A DNA stretch of 64,000 nt from Holothuria scabra (lineage: Eukaryota > Echinodermata > Holothuroidea > Aspidochirotida > Holothuriidae), in contig CM074179.1 in the NCBI GenBank assembly GCA_037179385.1, positions 7,192,001-7,256,000 of the forward strand, given 5' to 3'. Made by a program: the position numbers and the translations under genes. Below the pieces are notes generated by a model that saw nothing but the letters and a program-made list of their open reading frames with translations, was not told where the DNA came from and ran no database searches. Numbering within the stretch: the first letter of the stretch is position 1; every line of letters begins with the position of its first letter. This document shows positions 44,916 to 57,029 of the stretch, one piece after another.

Positions 44916-47408
44916 CTTCAATTAAAGTGCACACGGGAAGTAAACCAATAACCTGTTTTACGATATTTAATAAATTACCAACGAAAGAATCATTTGTTGC
45001 TGTTGGACATAAGCTGAATTTCTCTCTTTATAGTAGGCCTACCAGCTGATTTACATTCACGTTATTGGCGTTTCTGGGGTATGTGTAACGATCGTTTTCT
45101 CTAAGTCGGAACTTCGAGTAATACTGTAGTTAAGTCAGTGTGATGGAGAGAAGAAAAAAGCGTGTCATGTCTGTTATGTCTCGTACCGCCAGGATCTCTC
45201 TCTACATTATACTCTGGATTTGTTTTATCACTCTTTAGTATTAATCGCAATAGACCTTATGCAAATGATGCTCTAGATCAAAATGGATGCTCTTCTTTGG
45301 AGACAAAAGCAACTAACACCGCAAAACCGACAGCTGATGATTTGTCGACTAGTGTGCTACACGTGCAGGGTAAATTCTTATAGAGGCTTTGCAATTACGT
45401 CACGGAACCGCCATGCTGGAGGACATTCATGCCAAATACACGTGGCTTTGTGCGGAACGCACTGCACGGTGTGCACTGTGATACGCACGGTGTGTACAAT
45501 TCAACGAGCAAGCGCGTCCCTTATGGTTTACTACGTAGTTACATGTACTCCAACATGGCCGCCGGAGAGTATTATGACGTCATGTGAAAAGCCTCTATAC
45601 ATGCGGTCACGTGTTCCATTTTTGTGCCCCAAGGACGTCAGTGTAGTCAGTGCCTCGTCAATGCATAAGGTCTATTTGAAATGTAGCATAAATTTGAAGT
45701 CCAGTAAATTTAAACTAACGGGCACTACGTACCCAGGTATTATTCTCATATGGGACCCTAAAGAACCCAATATGGTATATGCATGCACAATGAGCATCTA
45801 TAGTTTTGATTGATAAGCCCACCTAATCCGTCTAACACACATGAGATAGTTCTGGGCCCACGTACGTTAACAACTGAAATGTGGGTGCAGTTTAACCTCA
45901 GATAGAGTCCTCTCTGATGTCTGTTTTTATTTTTCATAAGTGGTATAGTTTTTATTTCTCTCAGTTGTATTCTGTTTATGGTCGCGGTCAGACCGAAAAT
46001 TTAAGAATATACCAGTATACTGTAGTTGTATGGAAAATGGATGTCTTTTTTCAGGCTATTGTTAACCTAAGAGTCAGAATAGCTAAAAACTTCAAATATC
46101 AAACCGAAAATATGGGTATGCTTTGTAATGTCCGCCATGAATTTTCTGTACCTATATGGGCTACTTATTAACCTTAGAATCAAATGCGACAGGCTTCAGT
46201 AGGGTTTGCCCATATAATTTTCAAATTAGCATCACTGCAGTGAGACAGCTTCAAATTTGTAACACCGTAACAGTAGGCCTTCATCCAAGGAACAAATTCA
46301 TACCATGACATGGATAGGAACCTTCTTAATTTTTATCTATTTCTTGAGGAGTTTCTGGGACACAAAAAGTGACAAAGTTGTGTATTTGATGTAACAAACA
46401 TTGAAAGCTTAGAAAATAACCGCAATTTCTATTACAATTCACCAAAGGGTGACCATTCGATGGGTGATGTTTAATTTGCTCTTAATCATGAACAAAACAT
46501 GAACAAATCGTGCAAATCTTGTGATGTCAAAAGAGAGACATGCCAAATACGGCCAATATTATCCTTTGTTCTTGAAACCTACCAACCTACATTTCAGCCT
46601 GTGAGCGTTTAATTTTGGAAGATTAAGTGTGTCCTGAAAAACCGTTGATATCATTAACCAAGCGGTAACCTACTTGATGAATGATTAAGGGATAGCTCAC
46701 GTAGGGGGGTTAACAAAAGAAATATTAAAAATGCGCAACACTCCGCAGTCTGCATCATATTATTTTTCCTTACACAACAAGTTTCTCCAGAAGTATTAAA
46801 CCATTGAAGAAATATTTTGAGAACTGTAAGACTGCCTTAATTCCAAAGAATTTTCCTTAGGAAACCGTACTCATTAACTACCAAATAAAGTTACCAGCAG
46901 CCTTTTGTGTACATGTCACACTAACTTATTGTCACACTAACTTTATTAACGTTTTACCTCACATTGCAGTATAATTACACATTGATGTCTTCTTGTATAC
47001 TCTCCTTGAAGCAATAAACTGAGATTGCACCTGAATGAGGATGGATATTAGACTGTTGTACGTGAGGGTGAGAAATGGAACCATTTGGAGTGAGAGGAGG
47101 ATCAGTCTTAGTTCAATGCAGTTCAAGTTAAAAGTAACGTATACTGGTTTTATTAAGTCACTCTAGAAATATATCGCTCGTTTCTATATGCAAATGTGTT
47201 TCTCCTACATCGTTACACGTTTTTAGTGTTTCTCCTAAACCTCGAACGAGTTATTCATTTTGTTTCAATTTTCTAACACCCGAAAAATCAGCGGAAACCC
47301 AAACTGGACATGCACTTATAATTAGAAGGCAGAAATACTAATTTGTAGAACAAGAGTCATTTTTCGCACCAACTAGTAGTTTTTCAACATAATTTAATTG
47401 TTGTTTAC
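44916..47408 (-). other. Gene 2 intron 1
   Basis: Contains a miniature element (45250-45680). The 176-codon frame at 45283-45813 lies mostly inside that element. 45700-47400 shows nothing recognisable apart from AT-rich sequence. Confidence 0.6.
45250..45680. mobile_element. Miniature element with nested inverted repeats (TGACGTCA family copy 3)
   Basis: Outer ends aatagaccttatgca (45249-45263) and tgcataaggtctatt (45662-45676) are exact inverses. An inner pair, tatagaggctttgcaattacgtca (45378-45401) and tgacgtcatgtgaaaagcctctata (45575-45599), is also inverted. The right arm carries gacgtcagtgtagtcagtgcctcgtcaatgc as in copy 1. A second family member may be nested inside. Confidence 0.75.
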
Positions 47409-47557
47409 CTGAATACTTCTCTGACGTTTTCGAATCCAGGGGCTACAGTACCAAATATTTCAGGTACTGGGTAGGAAGGTTTGAAATAACTCGGAATAAT
47501 TACAGCGAAGACACCAGCTGCCGTAGCCACCAACAAGGTTTGCCGTATGAAAGACAT
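47409..47557 (-). CDS. Gene 2 exon 1 (start and membrane anchor)
   Basis: Starts MSFIRQTLLVATAAGVFAVI, a signal-anchor-like segment at residues 5-22, then YFKPSYPVPEIFGTVAPGF and VREVF. An in-frame TGA lies 9 nt upstream of the ATG, so no upstream start is possible, unlike gene 1. The donor is TTCAG|GTAAAC. The anchor suggests a protein tethered to the ER, mitochondrial or plasma membrane; which one is not decided by sequence. Confidence 0.93.
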
Positions 47558-47618
47558 TTTAAATCAAGAACACCCTTGCTTATGTGTCTAGTATAGTACT
47601 TCCGTGCGTACATACGGT

Positions 47619-47627
47619 GTATATAAC
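47619..47627 (-). promoter_or_regulatory. Possible TATA box of gene 2
   Basis: GGTTATATACACC on the minus strand lies about 65 bp upstream of the ATG, a plausible distance for a short 5' UTR. No other promoter motif was recognised. Confidence 0.35.
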
Positions 47628-47639
47628 CTATAAGATGCA

Positions 47640-49363
47640 TGCTTCGTCGATTTTACTACCAATACCATCAAATGCAAAAGTATTTACCGTAGAGATCACT
47701 TCAAAACACATATTTTGGTATGACCTCAAAAGGAAAAGTAGATTTTAGGTCAGTAACCCATTTATCGTGAATAATCTAGCACACAATAAATCTCAAATCT
47801 AGACTAGTTAGATGAAACCCCCCTGGTGAGTGATGTCAAACGTGACTTAAACTGTAGCATTCGTGTTCTACCTACTTAACTGAATAATATTTAATCTTTC
47901 ATTGCGCACGTGACAAATTATAGATCCTGCCCAAATACTTTGAACTCTTATTACGTTTGGAATGTCTGACTACGATTTGTCGCTAGATTAGAGGCCACCG
48001 CCGGGAGGATATCTCGATAGGGTTAATAGAATAAAGTTAAACGTTTTGCTCGGAAATTTCAACTGTTCAATTGATTTCATGTAATCTGCTTTCTACATAT
48101 TTGGAAGATGTTTCGTTTTCTACAAAGTGAATTTGAAAAAAAAACAGATGCTCATTTCAGTCATCAAAAATTTTACAAAATATGTAGCCCGCGTAACAAC
48201 CAAGGGTTAAAGCGTCAGTCGGATTTTCTTTGACCACAAAAATTCTGCCTCGTAAATGTTCATTGATTTATAGCCATAAAAATGAATAACATTAAAACAA
48301 AGTAGTGCTTTGGGATGATAGGCAAATGAGATACATTCGTTGAAGGATTCCAAAAGTCCAGACTATATCAGTATTCAATGAAATACTATATGTGTTAATA
48401 TATATGGGTGAGTACAAATGAGTACGTGAAGACCGTTACTTCCAAACTAATGGAAAATATTACTGAAAACCACAAAAGCAAAAAATAACAACTTCATCAA
48501 TTCTCTTTTCACGCCTTAAAATTCCATTTCAGACTGTCTGGGGGTTCTACATTCCACAACATACGAACAGTTATGTGCATCACATTAAAATATCGTATTT
48601 GCAAATGGACATTTGCCACCCTGGTCTGCGCTATATGGTTATTAATCTCCATGTAGAGCAGGCGTTCATTTCGACGTGGAACTTTGTTTTGTTGGACCAC
48701 AGGCGTAGGAAGAGGGCGACAGGGCTGGGGGCCACATCCACTTCCCGGGTAAGAAACCCCCTTTTTATCTCTCCTAATCTCAATAAAGCAAAATTTTCGG
48801 GGTTAATTGCCATTGGACTTGGTGCTCAATATAAGCAAAGGCGTACTGTATAGTGAATACAATCCAGTAATCCCCGGAGAATCCCTTGCCCTGGAGGAAG
48901 ATTATCACACGGGTAAAGGCTCCCCGCAGGTGATGTCACAAATCAGCACACATCCACGGTGCATGACGACCACTTGCACTTGTACTTGAAGCGGAAAAAC
49001 AAATTTTATACAATCAGTAAATCGTTTTCAAAAAAATACTTGTAACTTTATTAACTCATGATGATAAAAAGACAGAAATTAATTACGAGAAAACAGGTAT
49101 AACTTTCATTTTTAAAACTCTGAATCTAGAGTTGGATGTATTGATTACTCTAACAGCCCAGTTCGTCTTTAAAAGTAACGGTACATACATTTCTGGATTA
49201 TTCAATAGATCTATATCAGATCTTCTCGACGTTTATGATTTCGGCCATACACTAGAATGGTAAAACATCAAAATTGTTCGAATGTACGACAATTATAGAC
49301 GATCGTTGCCATCTCCACCGCCCTTCATACACTGGTAGGGTTATATTAAGACTGTAAGAGTAC
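47640..49363. other. 5' flank of gene 2 and unassigned sequence
   Basis: hAT-like debris at about 48700-48760 (ccacaggcgtaggaagaggg, ggctgggggcc). No gene or regulatory site can be defended. Confidence 0.35.
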
Positions 49364-49545
49364 CAGTGGCGTAGCTACGGGGAGGGTTTGGGGGTTAGAG
49401 CCCCCATGACACAACCTTGCAATGTAAAAACACCTAAAATAGCGTTTTGTCTGTCTTTAGGCTTTTCTCTCACATCGTGCCCCCCAATGACCCCGGTCCA
49501 GGACACCAAAACACTCTCTATAACCCGATCTGGGCTACGCGCCTG
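49364..49545. mobile_element. hAT-like miniature element, 182 bp
   Basis: Left end CAGTGGCGTAGCTACGG; right end, inverted, CAGGCGCGTAGCCCAGA. The flanks AAGAGTAC (49356-49363) and AAGAGCAT (49546-49553) match at six of eight positions. It is close in size to the 1850-2028 element. Confidence 0.65.
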
Positions 49546-49553
49546 AAGAGCAT

Positions 49554-50362
49554 TCTCTAAACATCAGCTATATACGCTAAGCTGTAATTGTCAAGCTGAC
49601 GACTTCTCCCAAAGTCGTGGTCGCGAAGCGTCGTAAAACAACTGCCCTTCAAGGCCTGATTATTATCATTGAAATTTTTACACCCTTGCCGATGAAGCTA
49701 TGAATATGGCAACTCCGAATCTCAAGTTCATGAGAGGTTAATACCACAGAATGAACGGTCGTGCAGTGCAATAAAAATCCACCAGCCTAGTCAAAAATCT
49801 AGTCCAACAGGTGCTTAGTTATTTTGATCTCTTTTTAAATTTTCTTCTTATCATTTTAAACGTGCTAAGTACTTGAACTTGAAAATTTTACACCGAGAAA
49901 GGTGTAAATTTTCCATAGAATCCGAATTTTTAAGAATTTTTGCTAAATGCGTTTTTTGAAGAAAAAGTGTGTTGTAATACTCCCACTACAACTCGGTCTT
50001 GAGAAGTCCATAAAATAAAGCATCAAATCTCCCAGTTGCCACTTCTGAGACCGTCAGTTCTGTGACATCATCTTGGCATGTTTTTTCATGTGAATTTCCT
50101 TTCATTAAAAATGTCCCCTTTGCCTTATAATTTACACTGGATTTCACCTTTTCCAAATTTCACCTAGAAGAATTCGAATTCACTCCTGTCGGGCGGTCAC
50201 ATGGGCCCCGATTGAAAAACAATCATGTAGATATTAATTAAGCAAAACCACCCTCTTTATTTCGTCAATCTAGCACGGTTGTATGTGCGTCGTGTAGGCC
50301 TATATGCTCCACATCGTAATTATGCCATCACGGTCGTCGATCTTATGCCATTACCGGGTGCC
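49554..50362. other. Unassigned sequence
   Basis: A short inverted pair, ttttacacc / aggtgtaaattt, around 49888-49910. No gene. Confidence 0.4.
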
Positions 50363-51009
50363 GACTATGACAAGCCGTGTTGGACAAATGCGCCATATTT
50401 TATCCCGGTATTTAATCGAATTAATGAAGGTAGGCTATTAAATCGAATTAATACTGGTATAAATTCGATTTTGTATTAGTACTAAATCGATCAATCAGAA
50501 AGCCTGAATAGATACCAGTATTAAATTGAATTAATACAGGTATTAAATCGAATTTATACCAAGTATTTATTCGAATTTATACCAGTATTAAATCGACCAA
50601 TCAGAAAGCCTGAATTTATACCAGTATTAAATCGAATTTATCCCGGTATTAATTCGAACTTATACCAGTATTAAATCAACCATCAGAAAGTCTGAATATA
50701 TACCAGTATTAAATCGAATTAATACCGAGATAAATTCGATTTAAACCTGGTATATGTTCCTGGCAGGCTTTCTGACTTGTCGATTTAATACTGGCATTTA
50801 TTCGAATTAATAATGGCATATATTCGAATTAATACCGGAATATATTATATTTAAGAATGGTATACATTCGAATTAATACGTGTATATTTTCCTGTCCTGT
50901 GATTGGTCCGAATATATACCGGTATTGAATAGAATTAATACTGATATATATTCCAATTAATACCGGGATTAAATATGGTGTAATTGTCCAACACGGCTTG
51001 CCATAGTTG
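50363..51009. mobile_element. Foldback element built of accagtattaaatcgaatt repeats
   Basis: Terminal arms actatgacaagccgtgttgg (50365) and ccaacacggcttgccatagt (to 51010) are inverted copies, continuing inwards for about 45 bp. The interior is a dense series of taccggtatt, attaaatcga and attcgaatta words, with aatcagaaagcctgaat at about 50495, 50600 and 50682 on the left and its inverse aggctttctgact at about 50765 on the right. No coding capacity. Target duplication unclear. Confidence 0.85.
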
Positions 51010-52276
51010 ACTGCCTTACAAACCTAGCATTGGAAATCCCCACATTTTGGGTGTTTTTTATCTCCTATCTCGAGGTAAAAACCGCAAGTCAATTGTATCA
51101 CAAGAACCACTTGTTCGATCAACTAGAGTGATGCAAACAGGGAGATTGCAAGTGCAAATATGCCCCCTAACCACGAGTGTTACAGAACAAAGGCCATGTC
51201 GAACCAGGGAGTTGCTAGAGACCTACCGTGCACTGATTTTGTTCTCTGATTTTTTTCAGAGTGGATGTGAAAAGTTTGTTCAGCAAAAGCGTGCGAGAAT
51301 GGTTAGTCACAGCTGACAAAAATCCCGACTTTATGCCGACATGCTGGGATTTCAGTTTATCATGAGATAAATTAAAATTTATGTCGCCATAAATTCTAAG
51401 CCACCCAGGGTGTATCTTTATAAATCTGCATAATTGGAATAAATACGCACATATATTTCGATTTAATGCAGGCAAAAGCCCTGTTTAATAATGTGGACAT
51501 AAGTTGGATTTATTGCGAACATAAAGTCAACCAATGAGTGTACTTTTACTCCCGCCATCACTGTCTGTACTCAGAGCAGGGCCAACTTGGGATGTCAGCT
51601 CTCCCTACCCGCCCGTTCCTTGGCTATTATACCGTATCATAGCAATTGGGTTGATTGGTTCCTTTAGCCATTTTGATACCAAAAGGATCTACACGAAACA
51701 ATTGTTTGAAGATTATTATTGTCGGATCTGACGAAATTGTTGTTTACATTCACATTTATGTGCAGTCCATTCAATCTATTTTTTTTAATTATAACCATAA
51801 CAATTTTGGCATTGATGTGACATGTAGTATTACTTTTTGGAGCATTTTGTTCTTAAATTAAACCCCCCAGAAAAAAAGAAAAACCGAGCGCTGCGCCCGC
51901 TTTTCTCCACATTTACATCAGTGGTGTAAATTGGTTAACGCGAGTTTCAGACATGTTGATGGAAAAACCTATAGTTTTCGCAGACAACGTGTCAGTTCGT
52001 GGGGGCATAATTCTTCCAAATAACCATATTAAATCGATCATAAAAATTCTCTTTTGCTGCTGTTTGAAAGATTTTTTATTCAGGCACAATTAGTTGTTGT
52101 TTAGAAAATATTGAGTGCCTCAATGATAAGTTAAGTGTAGTTAATGGGATTACCCCCCCCCCCCCAATCAGATACTTTGGTTTTTCACCCCAAGTATATT
52201 TTTAAGGAGAGAGCAAATTTCTTAATTGCTGAATGATCTTTGATTTTCATTAAAATCAAAAGGTGTAGTACAGCTG
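51010..52276. other. Unassigned sequence with related palindromic words
   Basis: 51325-51535 has short taaattcg/cgacataa-type words like a decayed relative of the foldback element. Elsewhere a C run at 52154-52166. No gene. Confidence 0.35.
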
Positions 52277-52889
52277 GCATCAGTGGCGTAGCCACGGTGG
52301 GCGGCGGGGGGGGGGGGGGATCTAGGCCCCCAGATTTTCTTCAGCCCCCCCCCCAGATTTTTTGCATCCAGATAAAGTAATTGAGAAAAAATAAAATATT
52401 TGAACGGAAATAAACTTTGAAGTATTTCTTGCAAAAACAGTAAATAAATAAAATGTGTAACAATTTAGAAAACCTGCATGAATGTGTATTAAACACATTT
52501 TGTGCGCAGGATTGAAATCAAATAATAACTTCAAAATGCCTACTTTCATTAAATTAGATACCGTACATAATCTGCACTCTTGTTTATTGCATTTCACTTC
52601 GAAGATGAAACGAATGTCTCGGCGACAAACTCGATTGTGACTTTGTTAGGTTAAGACGATTTTTGCCTTTCTGGATGGTTGATTTACTGAAAACAAGGCA
52701 ATCATACACTGGAGACTATTCTTACACAACCATTCGTATACTTAATCATACACAAAATATGCCGCAAGGGTAAGGTACTGCCTTCGAATAATTCTTCACT
52801 ACCATCCTCAACAAGTAGGCCTATGTATTGAAGACTGACCTGCCATGAAATGTTCTGCTCAGCGCTTCATGCTTTGACCAGGGAAGTGT
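52277..52889. other. hAT-like left end, then unassigned sequence
   Basis: cagtggcgtagccacgg at 52280 followed by a G run (52304-52319) is a typical hAT-like end in this window. No matching right end found. Confidence 0.4.
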
Positions 52890-53120
52890 TCCTGCTTTGA
52901 CGATCTTATTCATTGGCGACACAGTGACGTCATCCTTGAGGGCAAAGCAGGAGAACGCATGGCCGCATGCATAAGAATTCGCCCATCACGTGTAACAGTA
53001 TACGCGCGTATTCGACAGGTTGAAAAATCAGTTGTCTGCATTTGTCGATGTTGGTTTGTTTTGCTCCAAAGGAGGACGTACTGTTTGTTCTTTGACGTCA
53101 TATGCATAAGGTCAATTGCA
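52890..53120 (-). mobile_element. Miniature element with terminal TGACGTCA (family copy 4)
   Basis: Minus orientation relative to copy 1: cgatcttattcattggcgac then TGACGTCA (52924-52931) at the left. At the right are ggtttgttttgctccaaagg, aggacgtact, a second TGACGTCA (53093-53100) and tatgcataaggtc. Both ends here carry the motif. Confidence 0.72.
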
Positions 53121-53929
53121 AAAGGAAGAGGAAATCCTCATAAGAGAAGAAAAAATTCGGAGCTCCGCGCGCATGTGCACACAAGGAGCCCCTTATTGAC
53201 ACCGCTACACTCCGACGACGACAACCTTGAGATATCATGCGATTCTTGTAAACAATTGTTACCATACTGTTACTACTGAATACGAACAAAACCTTTTGCC
53301 AGTGCCCCTCTACCATATCAAACTTAGTTCCTGGTTACTGGCTTGTCGTTTGTGACCCCCCCATCTTTGATACAGATCACTGCCCTTGCTGATTGGCTAA
53401 GAATGCATATGCGGACATAAAGACCGACTAATGTCAATATTAAATCAATTTAATTTCATTAAAAATGGATTTTATGTCAGCATCAAATCGGAATTAATGT
53501 CGACATAAATTCGAGATATTTATTAACTGTGGCCAAACATATGGGGGATGGGGGATGTGCCCCGATCCTGGCAGGAATAAAAGGTTCATTCGGACAATAG
53601 GAGTCAAAATAAAATAAATTATGCCCTTTTCATTTTGCACTGGCTAAATTCGGGGAACTAGGTATTAAAACTCTTAGGTCGGACAAACATTAGACTGCCC
53701 CCACAAAATTCCCCCGTATGTCTATGTTGTTGAGGTCTGTCACCCGGTATTCTTCCTTACCTGTGACACTTACTGTACCCGACGGTATCGTGCCACTCAG
53801 TTACCCCAACGTTATGGTGCAAGAGCTATCTGTCCCTATCTTTAGGTTTATGCCATGTTTTTCGCCCCTATTTATTGATAATTAACATGCACTGTAAATA
53901 AATGGTAAGGAAGTTTACTTTTTGTACTG
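53121..53929. other. Unassigned sequence
   Basis: 53430-53525 contains taatgtcgacataaattcga-like words related to the foldback family. No gene. Confidence 0.35.
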
Positions 53930-55410
53930 AGAAAAGTGAGTTAATTGCGGCCCCAGACTCGACATAATGCTGTGTCTAAAAGAGAAAAGAAACGAAAAAC
54001 CACGACCTCTTATGACGTGCCTACACTTAGCCTACTCTGCCAACCCTTTAAGTAATTTTGTGCCCACGCGTAAATAAACAACGTCCATCCTAGTGATATT
54101 ATTCGTGCATTCCCTTAGAATAATACACAGCCACAGTCATGTCCGCACTTGACGTCGGTTACTTTTTTTTCATGCTAGAAAAAATGCGACCACCATCGAT
54201 ATAATATTGTGTCCATGCTAAAGGACAGTACCGTACCCACCGTTGAAGCGAATTTATTGCACCCACCCGAGGCATTTATTGTACTTGTTCTGAGAAAAGT
54301 GAGGCTCTGTGTCCACGTTAAAATGTAATATTATGCTTACATTTAGTGTTCTGTATCCATCTTTTGAGTGGTTTTGTGCATAACTACACCAAAAGAAATT
54401 GCTTCCCTCACCCACGTGGTTCTACTTGCGGCTGCACTTACTCGCTTATGTAATGAAAAGTGATGCCAACACTTGCTTTTATTAGTTGCGTCCACGCAGA
54501 TGAAAAATCACGACCACCTCCAACAGCGTGCCTACCCTAGTCTTCTGTGCCCACCCTTTTAGTGATTTTGTGCCCACTCATAAATAAATAACGCTCACCC
54601 TTGCTGTATTATTCGTGCCTTCACTTAGAATAATGCACAGCCACAGTCGTGTCCGCCTTTTGGCGTCGGTTGTATTATTTTCATGCTAGAAAGAAAAAGC
54701 TCCCATCCTCGAAATAATATTGTGTAAACACTATTACAGATGCCGTACCCACCGTTGAAGCGAATTTATTGCAACCCACCCGAGACATTATTGCACTTGT
54801 ACCGACAAAAAAGGTGTATCCACGCTAAAAATAAAATATTGTGAAGCACATCTAGGCTTCTGCGCCTATCTTTTAAAAGGTTTTGCGCATGTCCACACTT
54901 AAAGAAATTGCTACCACACATACGGTAACACTTGTCGCTTGTGACTGAACTTATGTACTAATGAGGAGTCGTTTTAACACTTGATTTAATTAGCTGTGTT
55001 CACGCAGATGCGGCACCCTACGTATCATTATTGTGTTCCATCGTCGAGCGATGGCCCTCACCCACATGTACAGTACCGTATTGTACCTGCACTAAGAAAA
55101 GTGAGTTGTGTAGCCCGCGGAGCGGACGAAGTCTTTTCGTTCACTTCATCGTTAGGAGGTGGGGCGGCAGCCTAAAGGGGACTTCAGCCGCAGAGGCGCT
55201 ACGCAGGCTAGTTGTCGTGCTCATATTTGACAAAATGTATCTACGCTTAAACATAAAAAATGCGACCACCCTATATATTCTCTAGATATAATATTGTACC
55301 AACACTTAGTCTACTGTGCCCACCCTTAAAATGATTTTGTGCCCACAATTAAACAAGTTGTGTCCGTCGATGGAATTATTTTCTAAGAAGTAGGGGGGAA
55401 TGGTAAATCT
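53930..55410. repeat. 508-bp tandem array with internal subrepeats, about 2.7 copies
   Basis: Landmarks repeat at about 508 bp: cttagaataat.cacagccac (54114, 54624), cgtacccaccgttgaagcg (about 54230, 54739) and ttaattag.tg.gt.cacgcagatg (about 54480, 54985). Each long unit is itself made of shorter units around the word gtg.ccac..tta followed by aat.tt. Unrelated GC-richer sequence (about 55110-55215, gtagcccgcggagcgg to gctacgcaggctag) interrupts the third copy. Confidence 0.85.
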
Positions 55411-55678
55411 CCTTAGATCAGTGGCAAAACTCTGTAAGCCCGGGAAAACTGCTTGAATAATCCAGTTGGCTTCAATCTGTTTTTTCAAGGTGAAAGTTCT
55501 GCATTATCTTGAACACTGGAAAACCATCATCAAAGAGTGAACCAGTCTGACAGTACAAGTCCTTTGTGCTATGCTTTTCATACAATAATCTGATAATTAA
55601 CTCTGGATATCTTCACTGTAAGAACGTCTTTACGTTTACAGGAAATACAATAAAGAAAGACAAAAGAATACGGAAAAA

Positions 55679-55915
55679 ATGAGTTTGCAGCTTTTCTTTT
55701 GTGTATTCTTTTGGTTTTCTTTATTTTTTCTGTCTGTAACTGTGCAAAAACTGTTTTATATCACAGACATTCCTAACTATGCAATCATAGACCGTAGAGG
55801 TGTATTCTGGAAACTTCTGTGTAAGATCATCACTGACACTGGTCACGTATGTGACAATAATGAAATTGGTAAAACTTGTTCAGAATTGTTGAATTTACGT
55901 GTATTAAGTAGTTAG
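55679..55915 (+). CDS. Possible small secreted peptide (unrecognised)
   Basis: ATG-initiated frame of 78 codons. It begins with a strongly hydrophobic segment (MSLQLFFCVFFWFSLFFLSV), then a polar part with RRGVFWKLLCK, CDNN and KTCSELL, giving three cysteines after the hydrophobic segment. This resembles a signal peptide plus short mature peptide, but AT-rich sequence gives such frames by chance and I recognise no family. No splice or promoter support. Confidence 0.15.
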   Translation: MSLQLFFCVFFWFSLFFLSVTVQKLFYITDIPNYAIIDRRGVFWKLLCKIITDTGHVCDNNEIGKTCSELLNLRVLSS

Positions 55916-57029
55916 ATATAACTTTCTTGGGTAACCCTCCACGTGACTGATCGATTATTGGGGGAAAATTATCGGCCAATTTCTCAATATTGTAACATAC
56001 CGGTACGTGACCAGCGGTTGGTGACCATTTTACCCAGCTGCTTTTGGAGGCCTGTTATTTTGGGGGAGAGGTCATTTACTGAGTTCGAATGTAGAGTGTT
56101 AAACCATGTTATCCGAATGGGACATTTTCTAGAGTAGATATGCCTACAGTCTGACAGTGCGTAGATTAGAGAAAGCATGTCATGCAGCAAAGCGGAGAGC
56201 CAAGGATTTGATCTAGGGGGCTGGGAAGAGTGGGGGACTACCTAAGCGGAGAGCGACTGTTGACGTTATTGGCAGATAGCGAAATATGATCACATATTTA
56301 TGATTGTCTATTTGTTAAGGGTAACGAACTGTCGATTTGAGCTTCAGGATACCTTTCCACCCCAAGGACCGTGTTACGGTAGTGAAACTAGCTTACAAAG
56401 GTCAAAAACTCAATGCAGAAATATCAGTTTCAAACAATTTCCTTTTTGCTACGAGGATAACCGCCGAAGCTGAGGCAAAGAGTTAAAAATGATTAAGTTG
56501 CAACTTGTATATATTTACTTCCGAGGTAATTGCTACGCAGTCACGAAAAAGGATATCTAGGTTACTTGATAACTTTGTACTTGTGCAATGAATTTCCACC
56601 TCGGTATATCCATGGCAAGTATCGCACTGTTACAAAATGGAGACTTGTCCAAAATAAAAAGTTGTGTGTTGTTGTTATATTCTTAACAATGTATATCCAG
56701 CTTTATGCTGCTTTCTATAATATACTGTTTTTTCAAAGTCACATTACTGTTTCTTGTTGAAGTCATATTTTACGCTTCTAAAATTGAAAATGTTCATGTG
56801 TGCTTTAAATGTTAGGTATTTAATGATGAAACAGAGACTTTATTAATTGCTTACAAACAATGTTCAATTTTTCCCTCTGAAAGTCGTTATTCTAAGGAAT
56901 CATAAATAAAGTGAAATATTTTACTGGAAAAAAATATACGTTACTTTTTAAATCGATTTTTTTAAGGTAAAAACACCAATAACCCTATTTCCTATTTTTT
57001 GGAAGTATTTCCTACGGCCTAATAAATAT
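55916..57029. other. Unassigned AT-rich sequence
   Basis: Nothing recognisable. Confidence 0.4.

Larger units (their letters stand above)
38865..47557 (-). other. Gene 2 span: complete beta-lactamase-like serine hydrolase
   Basis: Seven coding exons (149, 164, 137, 226, 212, 255 and 192 bp) join in phase to 1335 bp, giving 444 residues and a stop. All six introns are GT-AG, of 2493, 1239, 1097, 671, 1004 and 854 bp. The protein has an N-terminal membrane anchor, S101-T-T-K104 (SxxK), Y190 in a PGERHGYH context, and the glycine-rich C-terminal loop GIGGQIGYADP at 390-400. That motif order marks the class C beta-lactamase/penicillin-binding-protein fold, and the sequence resembles metazoan LACT-2-type proteins. 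Substrate is unknown; esterase or peptidase activity is the usual guess. Gene 1 lies downstream in the same orientation, 26 kb away. Confidence 0.93.

Noticed and set aside
45283..45813. 176-codon ATG frame on the plus strand
   Set aside because: It lies almost entirely within the inverted-repeat miniature element in gene 2 intron 1, is antisense to the gene, and shows no family motif.
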